From Schoenoplectus triqueter (taxonomy: Eukaryota > Streptophyta > Magnoliopsida > Poales > Cyperaceae), in the NCBI GenBank assembly GCA_964058805.1, contig CAXKVV010002037.1:1-29863 (forward strand): 29,863 nt of DNA, given 5' to 3'. Position 1 is the first letter of the stretch. Every line of letters starts with the position of its first letter. Position numbers and translations under genes: made by a program. Shown one piece after another: positions 10,159 to 19,677 of the stretch. The notes beneath the pieces are model-generated. The model saw only the letters and a program-made list of their open reading frames with translations. It was not told the DNA's origin and searched no databases.

Positions 10159-10807
10159 GTCAGTTCCATGTTTGCCATTTTAGCAAAGCGTATTTCAAAT
10201 ATATATGGAAATGAATGGAAAAGGTTTAGAATGAAAAAATCCGTAAGGTGAAAATAATCTCTATCTGCAACAGACTCGGTATTGAAATATCTCTATCCCT
10301 GTTCCTTATCGTTTAAGTGTCTTGAATCTTGATCCTTGCAATAATCAGAATTGACCGTAATTTATTAATTAATTCTTAGAAAGAACATAAATAGTTAGAT
10401 ATATTGAAAAGTTTTCCTGAAGTGATAAATTATAATAAAAATATTATATTCTTTGTTAAATTCATAACAACACATATTTTATCAAAATTTGAATTTAATT
10501 ATATATTTTATTTAGAAAAAGTTATGACTACTGCATAAAAGTAATTGATTAATTATATTATATTTTATTTATTATTATATTTTGTATTAAAATAGTATGA
10601 TATTTTAGATTTTGATAAAGACAAGTTATAATATAGAAATAACCCATAGCAAAGTTTGGACAACAAATTAGTAATTATTACTCATTGATTTAGAATTTTC
10701 CTCAACCATGGTTTGCTTATGGTTTGTCCAAAGTAGTCTGGATTAACGGAAAAAAAAACAAGACACGCCTGATTTAATGGCTTTCTCCGCAAAAAGGTGA
10801 CAGAGGC

Positions 10808-11206
10808 CGGGCGCGCCGCAGCCCCGACCCAACACACCCACACCCGGCCGGGCACACCGCCGCCCCGACCCCACACATCCGCACCCGGCCGGGCGCACCG
10901 CCCCGACCACACACACCCGCACCCGGCCGGGCGCACCGTAGCCCCGACCCAACACACCCGCACCCAGCCGGGACGCACCGCAGCCCCGACCCAACACACC
11001 CGCACCCGCACCCGGCCGAGACGCACCGCAGCCCCGACCCCACACACCCGCACCCAGCCGGGGCGCACCGCAGCCCTGACCCAACACACCCTCACCCGGC
11101 TGGGGCACACCGCAGCCCCGATCCAACACGCCCGCACCCGCCCGGGACGCACCGCAGCCTCGACCCAACACACCCACACCCGGCCGGGGCGCACTGCAGC
11201 CCCGAC
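10808..11206 (-). repeat. GC-rich 42-bp minisatellite, right array (~9 units)
   Basis: This is the reverse complement of the array at 9568-10041. Unit text on the + strand is 'cgcaccgcagccccgaccca' followed by 'acacacccgcacccggccgg'. About nine units are present, with a 6-bp internal expansion ('cacccgcacccg') near 11000. The array directly abuts the duplicated host sequence at 'gacagagg'. The open frames on both strands are repeat artefacts. Confidence 0.9.
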
Positions 11207-11355
11207 CACTACCCCTCCTAACCTATCAAACAAATATTATTTTTTCACCGGTACGCACAAATAAGCGTATCCGTCCTCCAAGGAGCTAACCCCTTCACGG
11301 GATCTGTCTCAAAGAGGAATTGAATTACTGTGCTATGGAGGTGAGCAGTACCCTC

Positions 11356-11362
11356 TTTTATA
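11356..11362 (-). promoter_or_regulatory. TATA-like box in right arm, pointing inwards
   Basis: The complement of TTTTATA gives TATAAAA on the - strand. It is the mirror of the box at 9419 and faces the spacer from the other side. Confidence 0.4.
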
Positions 11363-11618
11363 AGCGCTCAGGAGATCCAATATTGATATTTCCTACAGTT
11401 GGGACTAAGTTTGCGGCTTTGCTCAAACCGTCCGGTCCGTAATACTCAGCGACCATTATAAGTATAAAAATTGCACACTTCAGTCGAAGCATTTCAACTC
11501 AGGTAAGATTTATGAACTGATGAACTCCAACGGTTCATTATATAGCTGAAGAAACTATTAAATATCCCCAAGTAATTTTCAATTACTGTATATTATACGG
11601 TACCTTTCATGAACTTAA

Positions 11619-12540
11619 GACTTGATTAGAATTTATTTGCTCCATGCAAGCTGTTGTATTAACTTCTGATTCGATAGAATTTAGACTTGTTGTAAAACGA
11701 GCTTAAAAACCTTCTAAAATTCAAACCATACAATCCGATTGTATCAAAACAGACATGCAAAAATTCAAAACATTCATTTTGATCTAACAATCCGAATAGA
11801 AATATCAGGCTCTTTTTTTTTGTTAAAATATCAGCAGATAAGGATCTCCAAACAATACAAATGCAGATGTAGAACATTGAAAGTCACATTCACGTGTATG
11901 CTCCCTATTTTAGAAAATGGCAGAGGTAATATTAACGATTGTTGATCCAACGGTCCACACTTAATTTAATAAGACATAACACTCTCAAACAATACGAGTA
12001 AGAATTTAATCATTATCATCAATTAAAAAAGAAGCTGAACATCACTCAAATAATTTAATACATACGCTCGTATAGATATAGATACATCCTTACGAGATTT
12101 AAATTCAAGGTCCTTCCTCGGCTGTTATCCTTTCGAATGGTTTGCATTATTCTCAAATATTTAATGAAAGAAATTTTCTCAAAACAAATCATATTCGTTG
12201 ATTCTCGATCCAACCATCTCGAATGGAAAAACCGGATCCATGATCCCAATCCGTACAATGAGTATATAACAGTACACAGATTACAGAGACTCCCCATCCC
12301 CACACTTGGGTTGGGTGATACGGTTCATAGTGATAAGTTTGTAATTCAGAAAACGTTCGGTGAGATAAAAAATTTGACGTTCAGGCATAATTCAGAAATA
12401 GTTCATTTTATATAATATAAATAAAATATATATTATAATAATAAAATATTAAAAATATATTAAAAACTATAAAATTTCATATTAAATAATATATAATATT
12501 TTTTTGCCGAATAATTCGCGAATAAAACGTTTTTTTTTGC
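11619..12540. other. Insertion remainder: fragments of a dispersed repeat, no gene
   Basis: This follows the right arm and lies inside the interval absent from copy I. It holds segments related to 4741-5036 (11779-11910 and 12263-12325), then an extremely AT-rich run at 12405-12500. Several frames of 68-92 codons occur on both strands, but none shows a recognisable domain and they overlap the repeat segments. Confidence 0.6.
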
Positions 12541-13104
12541 CGAGAAAGTTGGAAGCAGGAAAAAGCAAACCTTGTTTGCATGAAATCAAAACAAGTGAAA
12601 AATAATTGTGCCAATGTTTTGAAAAAAAATGAATGAATAAAAAGAATAAGCAGACTTTAGAAGTTCAAAAGACCGTTAATAATTACGCTTTGCTCTTGTG
12701 CAGGAGCAGGACTGCAGGGCATCTGTAGCATTTGTAACTAGTGATGCGGAGAATATTAATACTTTAATAATCTAAGTAACTTATGTGCATGGGTAAGCTA
12801 CTAAGCAAGGGCGTCAGCATTCATGTCAGGTAGGTGTTGAGTGTTGACAAAGGATAGGATTAGCCGGGCTCTCCCGCTTTCAAAATAAAAAGCTCTCTCT
12901 CACTCGGGCCTTTCATTCTCCAACTGAGGACTTATTCCATAACAACCCGCGCTTGAGTCCTTTATGTGGCCGCAGAAAGGCCCAGTCACAACGAACGGCC
13001 CAAGTGCACTGAATAGCCCGCAAGCGCTGATGGCACCTCAATTCCTGTGAACCACGTGTAGGCACGACATTAGGCCACACCCGATTTCACCGAGCCACAC
13101 TTGA

Positions 13105-13118
13105 GGGGGGGGGGGGGG
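13105..13118. repeat. Poly-G tract (14 bp)
   Basis: Fourteen consecutive G immediately before the hairpin element at 13125. Homopolymers of this length are prone to sequencing error. Confidence 0.9.
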
Positions 13119-13124
13119 TGGGAA

Positions 13125-13270
13125 CCAGATCTTCTGTCGTACGGCACGGTGCGGCGCATCACGTGGTCCGTTCGATCACTTCGAGATTCGTGTTAATTCG
13201 AATCTTAAAGTATTAACTCGAATCTTGAAGTGATCGAACGGATCACGTGCCGCGCGACAGTGGATCCGGA
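13125..13270. mobile_element. Small hairpin (foldback) element
   Basis: The left arm (about 13125-13195) and right arm (about 13216-13270) are inverted copies sharing 'tccgttcgatcacttc' and 'agattcg'. A 13-bp extra segment (near 13147-13159) is present only in the left arm. The arms extend outwards to 'ccagatcttctgtcg' against 'cgacagtggatccgg'. The loop is about 20 bp. No flanking duplication is evident. Its position at the breakpoint of block copy II suggests an insertion. It is non-coding. Confidence 0.7.
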
Positions 13271-13299
13271 TCGGGGGTTGTGTAAAAAATACTTATACT

Positions 13300-14906
13300 T
13301 AATATTTAATGTTGTCATTTTTAATTTTAACTGTGTAAATTTAATTTCTGCATAGAGTGTCGTCAGTCATGCATGTTAAAGCAAGAGGGTTACATTAGTA
13401 ATCCTTCAAAAAACAACATATCTTTATAGAAATGTAACCCAATCAATTTAATGTCGTCCTCTTTAATTATTGAACATCTTAGTTTAAATTATTATAAATC
13501 TTTTCTACAAAGTGAAATGATCAACTTAATGATGTGTATCCACTTAAGATTCTTCTATTACTAAATGATGTGAAATTTGTCCATTCATTTTTTAAAATAA
13601 GTATACTTATTAAATATTTAAATTAATAAAAAAGAAACTCAGATTACGTGATGAAAAGGGATGAATTATGCGAGAAGAAGCTAAGCGTAGTAATTGGCTA
13701 GGTCCAGCAAGGTTAGGCCATGGTTCTTATATATGGAAATCCGAATCCGAAAATATTGGTGTGAAGACCGAAAACAGATCCGGGTCTGGCCAGCCTCCCC
13801 TTCTTTAAATCCACCACCACTAATCCCGTTAATAAAAAAAAATGTTCCTGACTTTCTAAAATCGATTCATATTTAAATTTTAAATTGTTTAATGATAAAA
13901 TGTTCCTGACTTTTCTAAAATCGATTCATAATCTTTGGCATTTTTATGATTAGATAAATTTTTAATTAATTAAGATATAATAAAAAAAATTTTCCACTAA
14001 AACAAATCAAGTATAATACTACCAAATTTAAAGATTTCCAATTGCTTTTCTCTATGAAGCCAAAAGAAAAAAAATCACACATTTTTTTACCTTTCGACTA
14101 TTTATTGGACCGTCAAGAAGGTAACTTTCATACAGAGCATTTTACTATGTTCCAAAATAAAGACTTTGTTGTTGACTTGTTCATTTTTTTTTTAAATATT
14201 TTCAAATTCTAATCCTCCTCGCCAGTCCATGACTCCTTTTCAAAAAATTGGTGCGACTGTTTTTTAGGGTTTCTAATAAAATAGCGGTGGTCTCCGCTGA
14301 AAAATGTTCGAAAAAAAGCCCTTCTTCATATGAGCTGGAGTACAATTCCGGATGAATAGTTTTCAATAAAAATTTAGTTCAAGACTTCAAGTTTTATTAT
14401 TTGATTGTGTATACACTTACATTTATTTATTTTGTTTGGTTTTGTTATTTTTTGGTGAAAATTTGGATGCAATTAATTGTTTAGTTACTTGATCCCTAAA
14501 TTGAACAGGTTCATTGATGTGAACTCAGCTGTTAATTTGACTTGCATTCTAAATTGCAACTCGGTACTGTTGACCACAGAGTTGGTTTTGTCGCAGGTTA
14601 ATTTATAGTTTGTTTGGAAAGTTTACCCAACTAGATCTTTCAAAGTTTCATATTATTTTTGTCTGACCCCCCCCCCTTTTTTATGACAGCAGATACTTTG
14701 ATGAATGATAAGATTTAAGGGCTGACCACTTCATATGTGAAGTATTTAATGGGTGCTAAGATTATTATTATACTGGTTATTGATTAACAAGCACCTTTTA
14801 TAGTAGTCTTAATTATGTAATCATTAATGTTTGTTGGTTATAGCTGCACTTTTTTTCTCAATTTATTGATATTAAAGATTTGTTTCATCGTATTATTTGG
14901 GAGTCT
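13300..14906. repeat. Duplicated intergenic block, third related copy
   Basis: In order, the stretch matches 5800-5910 and 6430-6600 (at 13300-13715), 2930-3460 (at 14222-14400, with a deletion) and 7679-8734 (at 14488-14906, with a deletion around 14830). Shared strings include 'tgatccctaaattgaa', 'cttcatatgtg' and 'attattattatactgg'. A 10-base C run at 14667-14676 sits where the sister copy reads 'cgctcttttttt'. The 60-codon frame at 13694-13876 has no domain. Confidence 0.65.
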
Positions 14907-15219
14907 AGACCTTGGCGTGCTAAATATTGTTAGAAATATAAGAGACATAATAAATGCACAATATTAACATACTTCTAAAAGAAAGAAAAGCGAACAACAC
15001 ATTATCCAAAAAAAAAAAATTAAGTACATCACATGCAAAAACCATCAGGCAATAAGTAGACCAATAGATCAACTGAAAATATATAAATAATATTCAAATA
15101 TATATAACCTTCTCTCCGAGTCTCCCTGCTGTAAATATGATGGCCGTCTAGACTGGAAAAAATAAAAAAGAAGATGCGCGCAGTGTTTCTCATGTATAAG
15201 TAAAGAAACATCAATTAGT
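14907..15219. other. Gene-free stretch
   Basis: Spacer between the third block copy and the MITE at 15229. It contains a 61-codon frame on the - strand without any recognisable domain. Nothing else is seen. Confidence 0.45.
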
Positions 15220-15228
15220 GTTGGTTTT

Positions 15229-15674
15229 GCAGATTTTAGTAATAATAAGTTTTATTAAATTAATATTATTAAAAATAAGAGTGAGAAACGTAAAATTTTA
15301 AATATACGAATGGCAGCGCGCCACTGGCAGTGGCGCGGACGAAACGCGCCACTGCTAGTGGCACGTTTCATTATTTTTACGAAACGCGCCACTGCCAGTG
15401 GCGCGTTTGCTTCTTATATATACAAAATGCGCAGTCACTTGCGCGGGGTTTGGACTAAACGCGCCACTGGCAGTGACGCGTTTCATAAAAATAATGAAAC
15501 CCGCCACTGCCAGTGGCGCGTTTTGTAAAAATAATGAAACGCGCCACTGTTTCAAACGCGCAGTGAACGCGCCACTGCCGGTGGCGCGCTGCCATTCATA
15601 TATTTGAAATTTTACGTTTCTCACTCTTATTTTTAATAATATTAATTTACTAAAACTTATTATTACTAAAAACC
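15229..15674. mobile_element. Palindrome-rich MITE family, copy C (youngest)
   Basis: The inverted terminal repeats are about 64 bp and nearly perfect: 'ttttagtaataataagtttt' through 'aaaaataagagtgagaaacg' on the left faces its complement on the right. It is flanked by GTTGGTTTT (15220-15228 and 15675-15683), a 9-bp duplication that could be 10 bp with the next G. The interior holds six complete palindromes of about 26 bp with core CGCCACTGSCAGTGGCG, plus one half palindrome. They are separated by short AT linkers such as 'attatttttacg'. CpGs are mostly intact. The frames of 69-117 codons inside arise from the repeats and are not genes. Confidence 0.9.
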
Positions 15675-15683
15675 GTTGGTTTT

Positions 15684-17330
15684 GATAGTTAAGTGTCGGT
15701 TTGAACAACAGAACAAGGCGATACTAATACTAAGGCATATCAAATTATCAATGCTGGACAAAGGTCCAATACTGATGTAAACGATTAATGTGATGTTTTA
15801 AAATTGATCTCGTTGCTAGTTTTTCATTGCCGTGTAAAACATTTCAATTGAATTTTTTTATAAAAAAATATGTCCGTTTGAAAATAAAGTGCTCGAATTA
15901 GAGTTATGCTTCACAAATCTTATATGCACGTAGTATACAACTATGTAATATTATACGCAATTAAGTAATAAATATTAGATTTATGAAATTGGTTTACAAA
16001 TAACGAATGTCAACCATATCTGTTTCGCTCACGATGGATCTGTACTTTTTAATTTCAGATTTCATTCTTTAAATTTTTATTTTTGAGTTCGGCCCTCATA
16101 GTACCCACTAAAAATTCTCTCTATAAATCTCTCCGAATCTTCTGATCAAGATTCTTCCCCCGTGAAACGCCCCTGTGTGATTTAAGTGTGACTATGAAAA
16201 TTGATTAAATTTATATAAAATTTATCAATTGAATCATTATAATTTATTTTAATCAATTAATATTTTAAATTTCATCAACCCAAGTTACCCAACCCCTCAT
16301 ATTTAAATTCTGACTCCGCCCTTTCCTGCAAGGTAACTCAATATAATCAGTTAATCACTTTTCTTATTAGGTTGCACATATAAATTAAAGTTCGATAAGT
16401 CCAATTTGATTTAAAAGCTAATACCATTATACCACAGATTGTAAAATTAAGCTCACAAACTATATTACCAACCTTAAGCTCATATTAGAATTACTCTTGA
16501 ACTTATTATGCATTAGCTCAAAAAAAAATCAGTCATAATGATACACTATATTTCTATGCTCTCCAGGAGATTTTTTTTTTTTTGCATTTATTTATGAAGT
16601 TCTGAATTAATTCATACTGTCGCATATCATACATATGAAATCCAACGGTTGATATTGGTACATACAAATAACATGAGAGGATTATTTGCTCCGCTCACTT
16701 AAATGGAAGCTGCGAAGTGCAGAATGAATTCACATGGACTGTCAACTGTGGGAGTATCAAGAAACAAGTGTAGGAAGTAATTAAACTAGTTAGATGCCTT
16801 TCTAGATTTGCTCTCCAAATTGATTGATTAAATAGATTTAATGATCAATTAGAATTTTAACGAAATCTGGATCAGGAGCCCACGAGCCAGGCATGGCCGG
16901 CCCTTTTCCTTTGGGACCGGCATTATTTATCTAATTTAATTCTCATGTTATCTTGGGTTCTCTGTGACACTTTCCCAAAATCTAAATGTGTTGTATTTGA
17001 TTTTAAGCTGCCTCGCATTAATTCTAGTTCATTTATTTTATTATTATTGGACAACTGCACTTATTAATAAGTTTGAAATTAATCATAAACTTTGTTTAGT
17101 AGATCCTGAAGTACTGAAATTTGTTTTTACTTTTTTTGCCCCTTTAAAAGGTGACTTTTGCAATTTATTTTATTCAAATTTCAGCTGTGTCTAGAGGTTT
17201 TTCAATATAAAATAGAATTCCCTCCATAGTTAATTCAAGCCATTATTGTAACAATAAGTAAAATTAGTATATGAGTAATTTACTTTCGATGTAGGATAAA
17301 AAACCACTGTTATCACCTGCTTGAGAAAAC
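15684..17330. other. Gene-free stretch with a solitary transposon end
   Basis: No convincing gene. At about 16306-16325 the text 'aaattctgactccgcccttt' resembles the right terminus of the GGCGGA-ended elements (compare 24027-24042), but I found no matching left end, so it is at most a remnant. A 76-codon frame at 16964-17194 is AT-driven and shows no domain. Confidence 0.45.
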
Positions 17331-17352
17331 TTATATATATATATATATATAT

Positions 17353-17757
17353 AGAGTGAGGCTATGGTGCTTCGCGAAACACAAAACCTCCCGTGCTTCG
17401 CGTCCGTATCTCGAATTTGAAAGTTCATACGCCCGATCCAAACCGTTGAACATGATCTTCATATTGAACTATCTTTGGAGATCAAAATTTATATTTTTTT
17501 GAATTTTTTTGCTATTTTTTAGATGGGTACAAAATCGCTAGTTTTGGATGGTGCAGAAATCGTTAGATCAGCAAATTTTATACTCATTTAAAAAATAGCA
17601 AAAAAATTCAAAAAAATATAAAATTTGATCTCCAAAGATATTTCAATATGAAGATCATGTTCAACGGTTTGGATCGAGCGTATGAACTTTCAAATTCGAG
17701 ATACGGACGCGAAGCACGGGAGGTTTTGTGCTTCGCGAAGCACCATAGTCTCACTCT
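17353..17757. mobile_element. Near-perfect foldback MITE inserted in a TA repeat
   Basis: Two arms of about 170 bp (17353-17525 and 17582-17757) are inverted copies with only about half a dozen differences. They enclose a loop of about 55 bp. The ends read AGAGTGAGGCTATGGTGCTT and its complement. Each arm starts with a nested palindrome, GTGCTTCGCGAAGCAC, intact in the right arm and with one change in the left. Both sides are (TA)n (17332-17352 and 17758-17772), so a TA target is possible but cannot be delimited. It has no coding capacity. High arm identity suggests recent insertion or arm homogenisation. Confidence 0.88.
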
Positions 17758-17772
17758 ATATATATATATATA

Positions 17773-18765
17773 CACACGCACATAGTACAATGATTAGTTA
17801 AGATATCAACTGCATGATTAACAACACAATGCATAGTAAAAAGACTGCCAGATAGAGGATGCTTCCTGCCACCGAGCCTTGACATCAATGTGCGTCACAA
17901 TGTGTTTAAAATTATATAGTTACTCAGGTCCTTCGCATTGCCAGCTGAAAAAAAAAGGAAAAGAAGAAGAAGAAGACGAAGAGATGAAGAAAGAAAACAA
18001 AAGTAATTAATCTTCAATATGATCAGAAATAATATACTCACCGTCACGACTCACGAGTTGGGAAAATCTTATTAATTTCTTCGTCTAAGACTAAGACTAT
18101 CTTTGATTAACCGACAATTTATTTTTCTATGCAATTTAAGAGCGTGACACGTCATCTTTCTTATAAAAAAATAATTTCTTTTTCTGACACATTAACCAAA
18201 TTTTCAAATATACCACTAGTTTTTCATTTTCGTTTCAAGAAAAAAAGACAGATTATTGCATTTTTACGTACGCACATTTTTGTACTTCATCGACATTAAG
18301 TCATCAAAGAAACTATAATTACTTTCTCTCACAGTTATAGGAACTTTTGAATTCACGTATAGATTTTTAAAAGGTTTTTTCCTTATTGAATTTACATCTG
18401 AATCTAATATGATTCAAATACAAAATATATTAAAGTTCGATAATGATTAATATTACCTAAATACAAAATAATATTTCTCAACTATATATTTGTATGTCAC
18501 ACATTAAAAATATAAACGTAATTAGCCATGTAAATTAATTAAAGTAAAGTTATAATGTGTATACTTATATTGTAAAATAATTGTAATAGTATATTATTAT
18601 AAAATAATTATCTTAATGTAGTATGGATATACGTGTTTAATTTACTATTTTAGACATTTTATCAAAAAATCAAATAAATATTTTTAAAATTCTCATAAAA
18701 ATCCATTACGATAATGAATATTGGCATGCATCCGGATCCTTAAATTCTTGTTGAATACGAATCCA
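17773..18765. other. Gene-free stretch
   Basis: AT-rich spacer with a purine tract (AAG/GAA-rich) at about 17949-17998. No gene, RNA or clear element is seen. Confidence 0.5.
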
Positions 18766-18775
18766 TATGTGAATA

Positions 18776-19137
18776 GAGTTAATATTTTGACAAGTCGAAC
18801 TTCAATGTTTATTTATATTTGGTCAGCGAACTTTCATTTATCCATTTTTAGTCACTAAACTTTAATGTTTATCCATATTTAATCACTCTCATTAGTTTTT
18901 TCATTCAAAAATAATTTAAAAACTAATGAAAAAATAAATTAATTTTATTGTATTTATCTATTTTTTATTTCAATTAGTTTTGGCAACAAATATAATTTTA
19001 TTTCAATTAATTTTGAATGAAAAAATGATCAAATATGGATAAATATCAAAGTTCAGCGATTAAAAATGAATAAATAAAAATTTAGTGACTAAATATGGAT
19101 AAATATCGAAGTTCAGTGATCTATCAAAAATTAACCT
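18776..19137. mobile_element. MITE with subterminal tandem repeats and 10-bp target duplication
   Basis: The ends are GAGTTAATATTTTGA on the left and the complement of AGGTTAATTTTTGATA on the right. They are flanked by a perfect 10-bp duplication, TATGTGAATA (18766-18775 and 19138-19147). Each arm contains tandem ~30-bp units built on 'aactttaatgtttatccata' and 'tttagtcactaa', so the two halves pair imperfectly. It is non-coding. It ends about 540 bp upstream of the XTH start codon, in the presumptive promoter. The duplication length points to a Mutator-like origin (inference). Confidence 0.85.
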
Positions 19138-19416
19138 TATGTGAATATGGTAGAATTTTAATGGATTTGCTTTTGAATTGAATTACAACCTAGACGAAGT
19201 GCCGAACCCGATTCATTGAAAATTAATCCAAAGAATATGTAGGCAATTAGAAATTTGGGACAAATTAATTAAAGAATTTACATCTCGATCCAGCAACTTC
19301 ATAATCAAGCGGGGCTTTGTTTCTATTCTGTATTCCGTGTCAGTAGAAGCTGACTTCGTTTCCAAAATTAAATTTAGCATCTAGGAAGTAATTTATCACA
19401 TAGTGATCTATCAATC

Positions 19417-19439
19417 ATAATAATAATAATAATAATAAT
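19417..19439. repeat. (ATA)n microsatellite in the XTH promoter
   Basis: About 23 bp of ATA repeats lie roughly 240 bp upstream of the XTH start codon. Confidence 0.85.
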
Positions 19440-19576
19440 TAAACATTTTGGCTTTGAAGCAGAGTAGTGAAAAGTGAAAACTCACTAGAACTAATACTCC
19501 TTTAAACCTCGTCTCACTCAAGAAGTCTACCCTAACAGGACCTAAAAGCTACCTTCTCAATTGTCACAAAGCCACA

Positions 19577-19592
19577 CCAATCACTATATAAA
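19577..19592 (+). promoter_or_regulatory. XTH core promoter: CCAAT and TATA box
   Basis: TATATAAA at 19585-19592 lies 85 bp before the ATG, a normal spacing for a plant gene with a leader of about 55 bp. A CCAAT string (19577-19581) sits directly upstream, closer to the TATA box than a working CCAAT box usually is, so only the TATA box is a firm call. Confidence 0.7.
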
Positions 19593-19677
19593 CCTCTAAA
19601 TATCTTCATTTCTTACACCTCTTCCAACTCCTTGGTTTCCTTTCCTTTGCTCTGTTCTGAAAAGAAGCCACTAAATA

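Larger units (their letters stand above)
10808..11618 (-). repeat. Large inverted repeat, right arm
   Basis: Reverse complement of 9162-10041. It consists of the inner minisatellite (10808-11206) and an outer unique part (11207-11618) ending '...cctttcatgaacttaa'. The spacer between the arms (10042-10807) is copy II of the duplicated block, not a transposon core. Confidence 0.85.
10078..13088. repeat. Duplicated intergenic block, copy II (paralogue of 125-1757)
   Basis: Homology to copy I runs from 'gttctcgtcagattcgttca' (10091) through 10807 ('gacagagg'). It resumes at 12541 with 'gagaaagttggaagcagg' and continues to 13088. The 10808-12540 stretch is therefore an insertion or replacement relative to copy I, and it includes the right arm of the inverted repeat. 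At 12579-12587 the block holds a single CATGAAATC, the unoccupied target of MITE copy A. No gene is recognisable. Confidence 0.8.

Noticed and set aside
9517..11264. Open frames of 89-183 codons in both GC arrays as possible proteins
   Set aside because: They arise from a 42-bp repeat that has no stop in several frames. Overlapping frames on both strands are equally open and none has a domain.
9162..11618. LTR retrotransposon with the two arms as LTRs
   Set aside because: The arms are inverted, not direct. I see no TG..CA ends, primer-binding site, polypurine tract or polyprotein, and the spacer is duplicated host DNA.
15310..15708. Open frames inside the palindrome-rich MITE at 15229-15674
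   Set aside because: Their peptides (repeated ATGSGAF, APLAV and similar) are translations of the palindromes on either strand, with no domain.
16306..16327. Another complete GGCGGA-ended MITE
   Set aside because: Only a right-end-like sequence is present. No inverted left end or target duplication could be found upstream.
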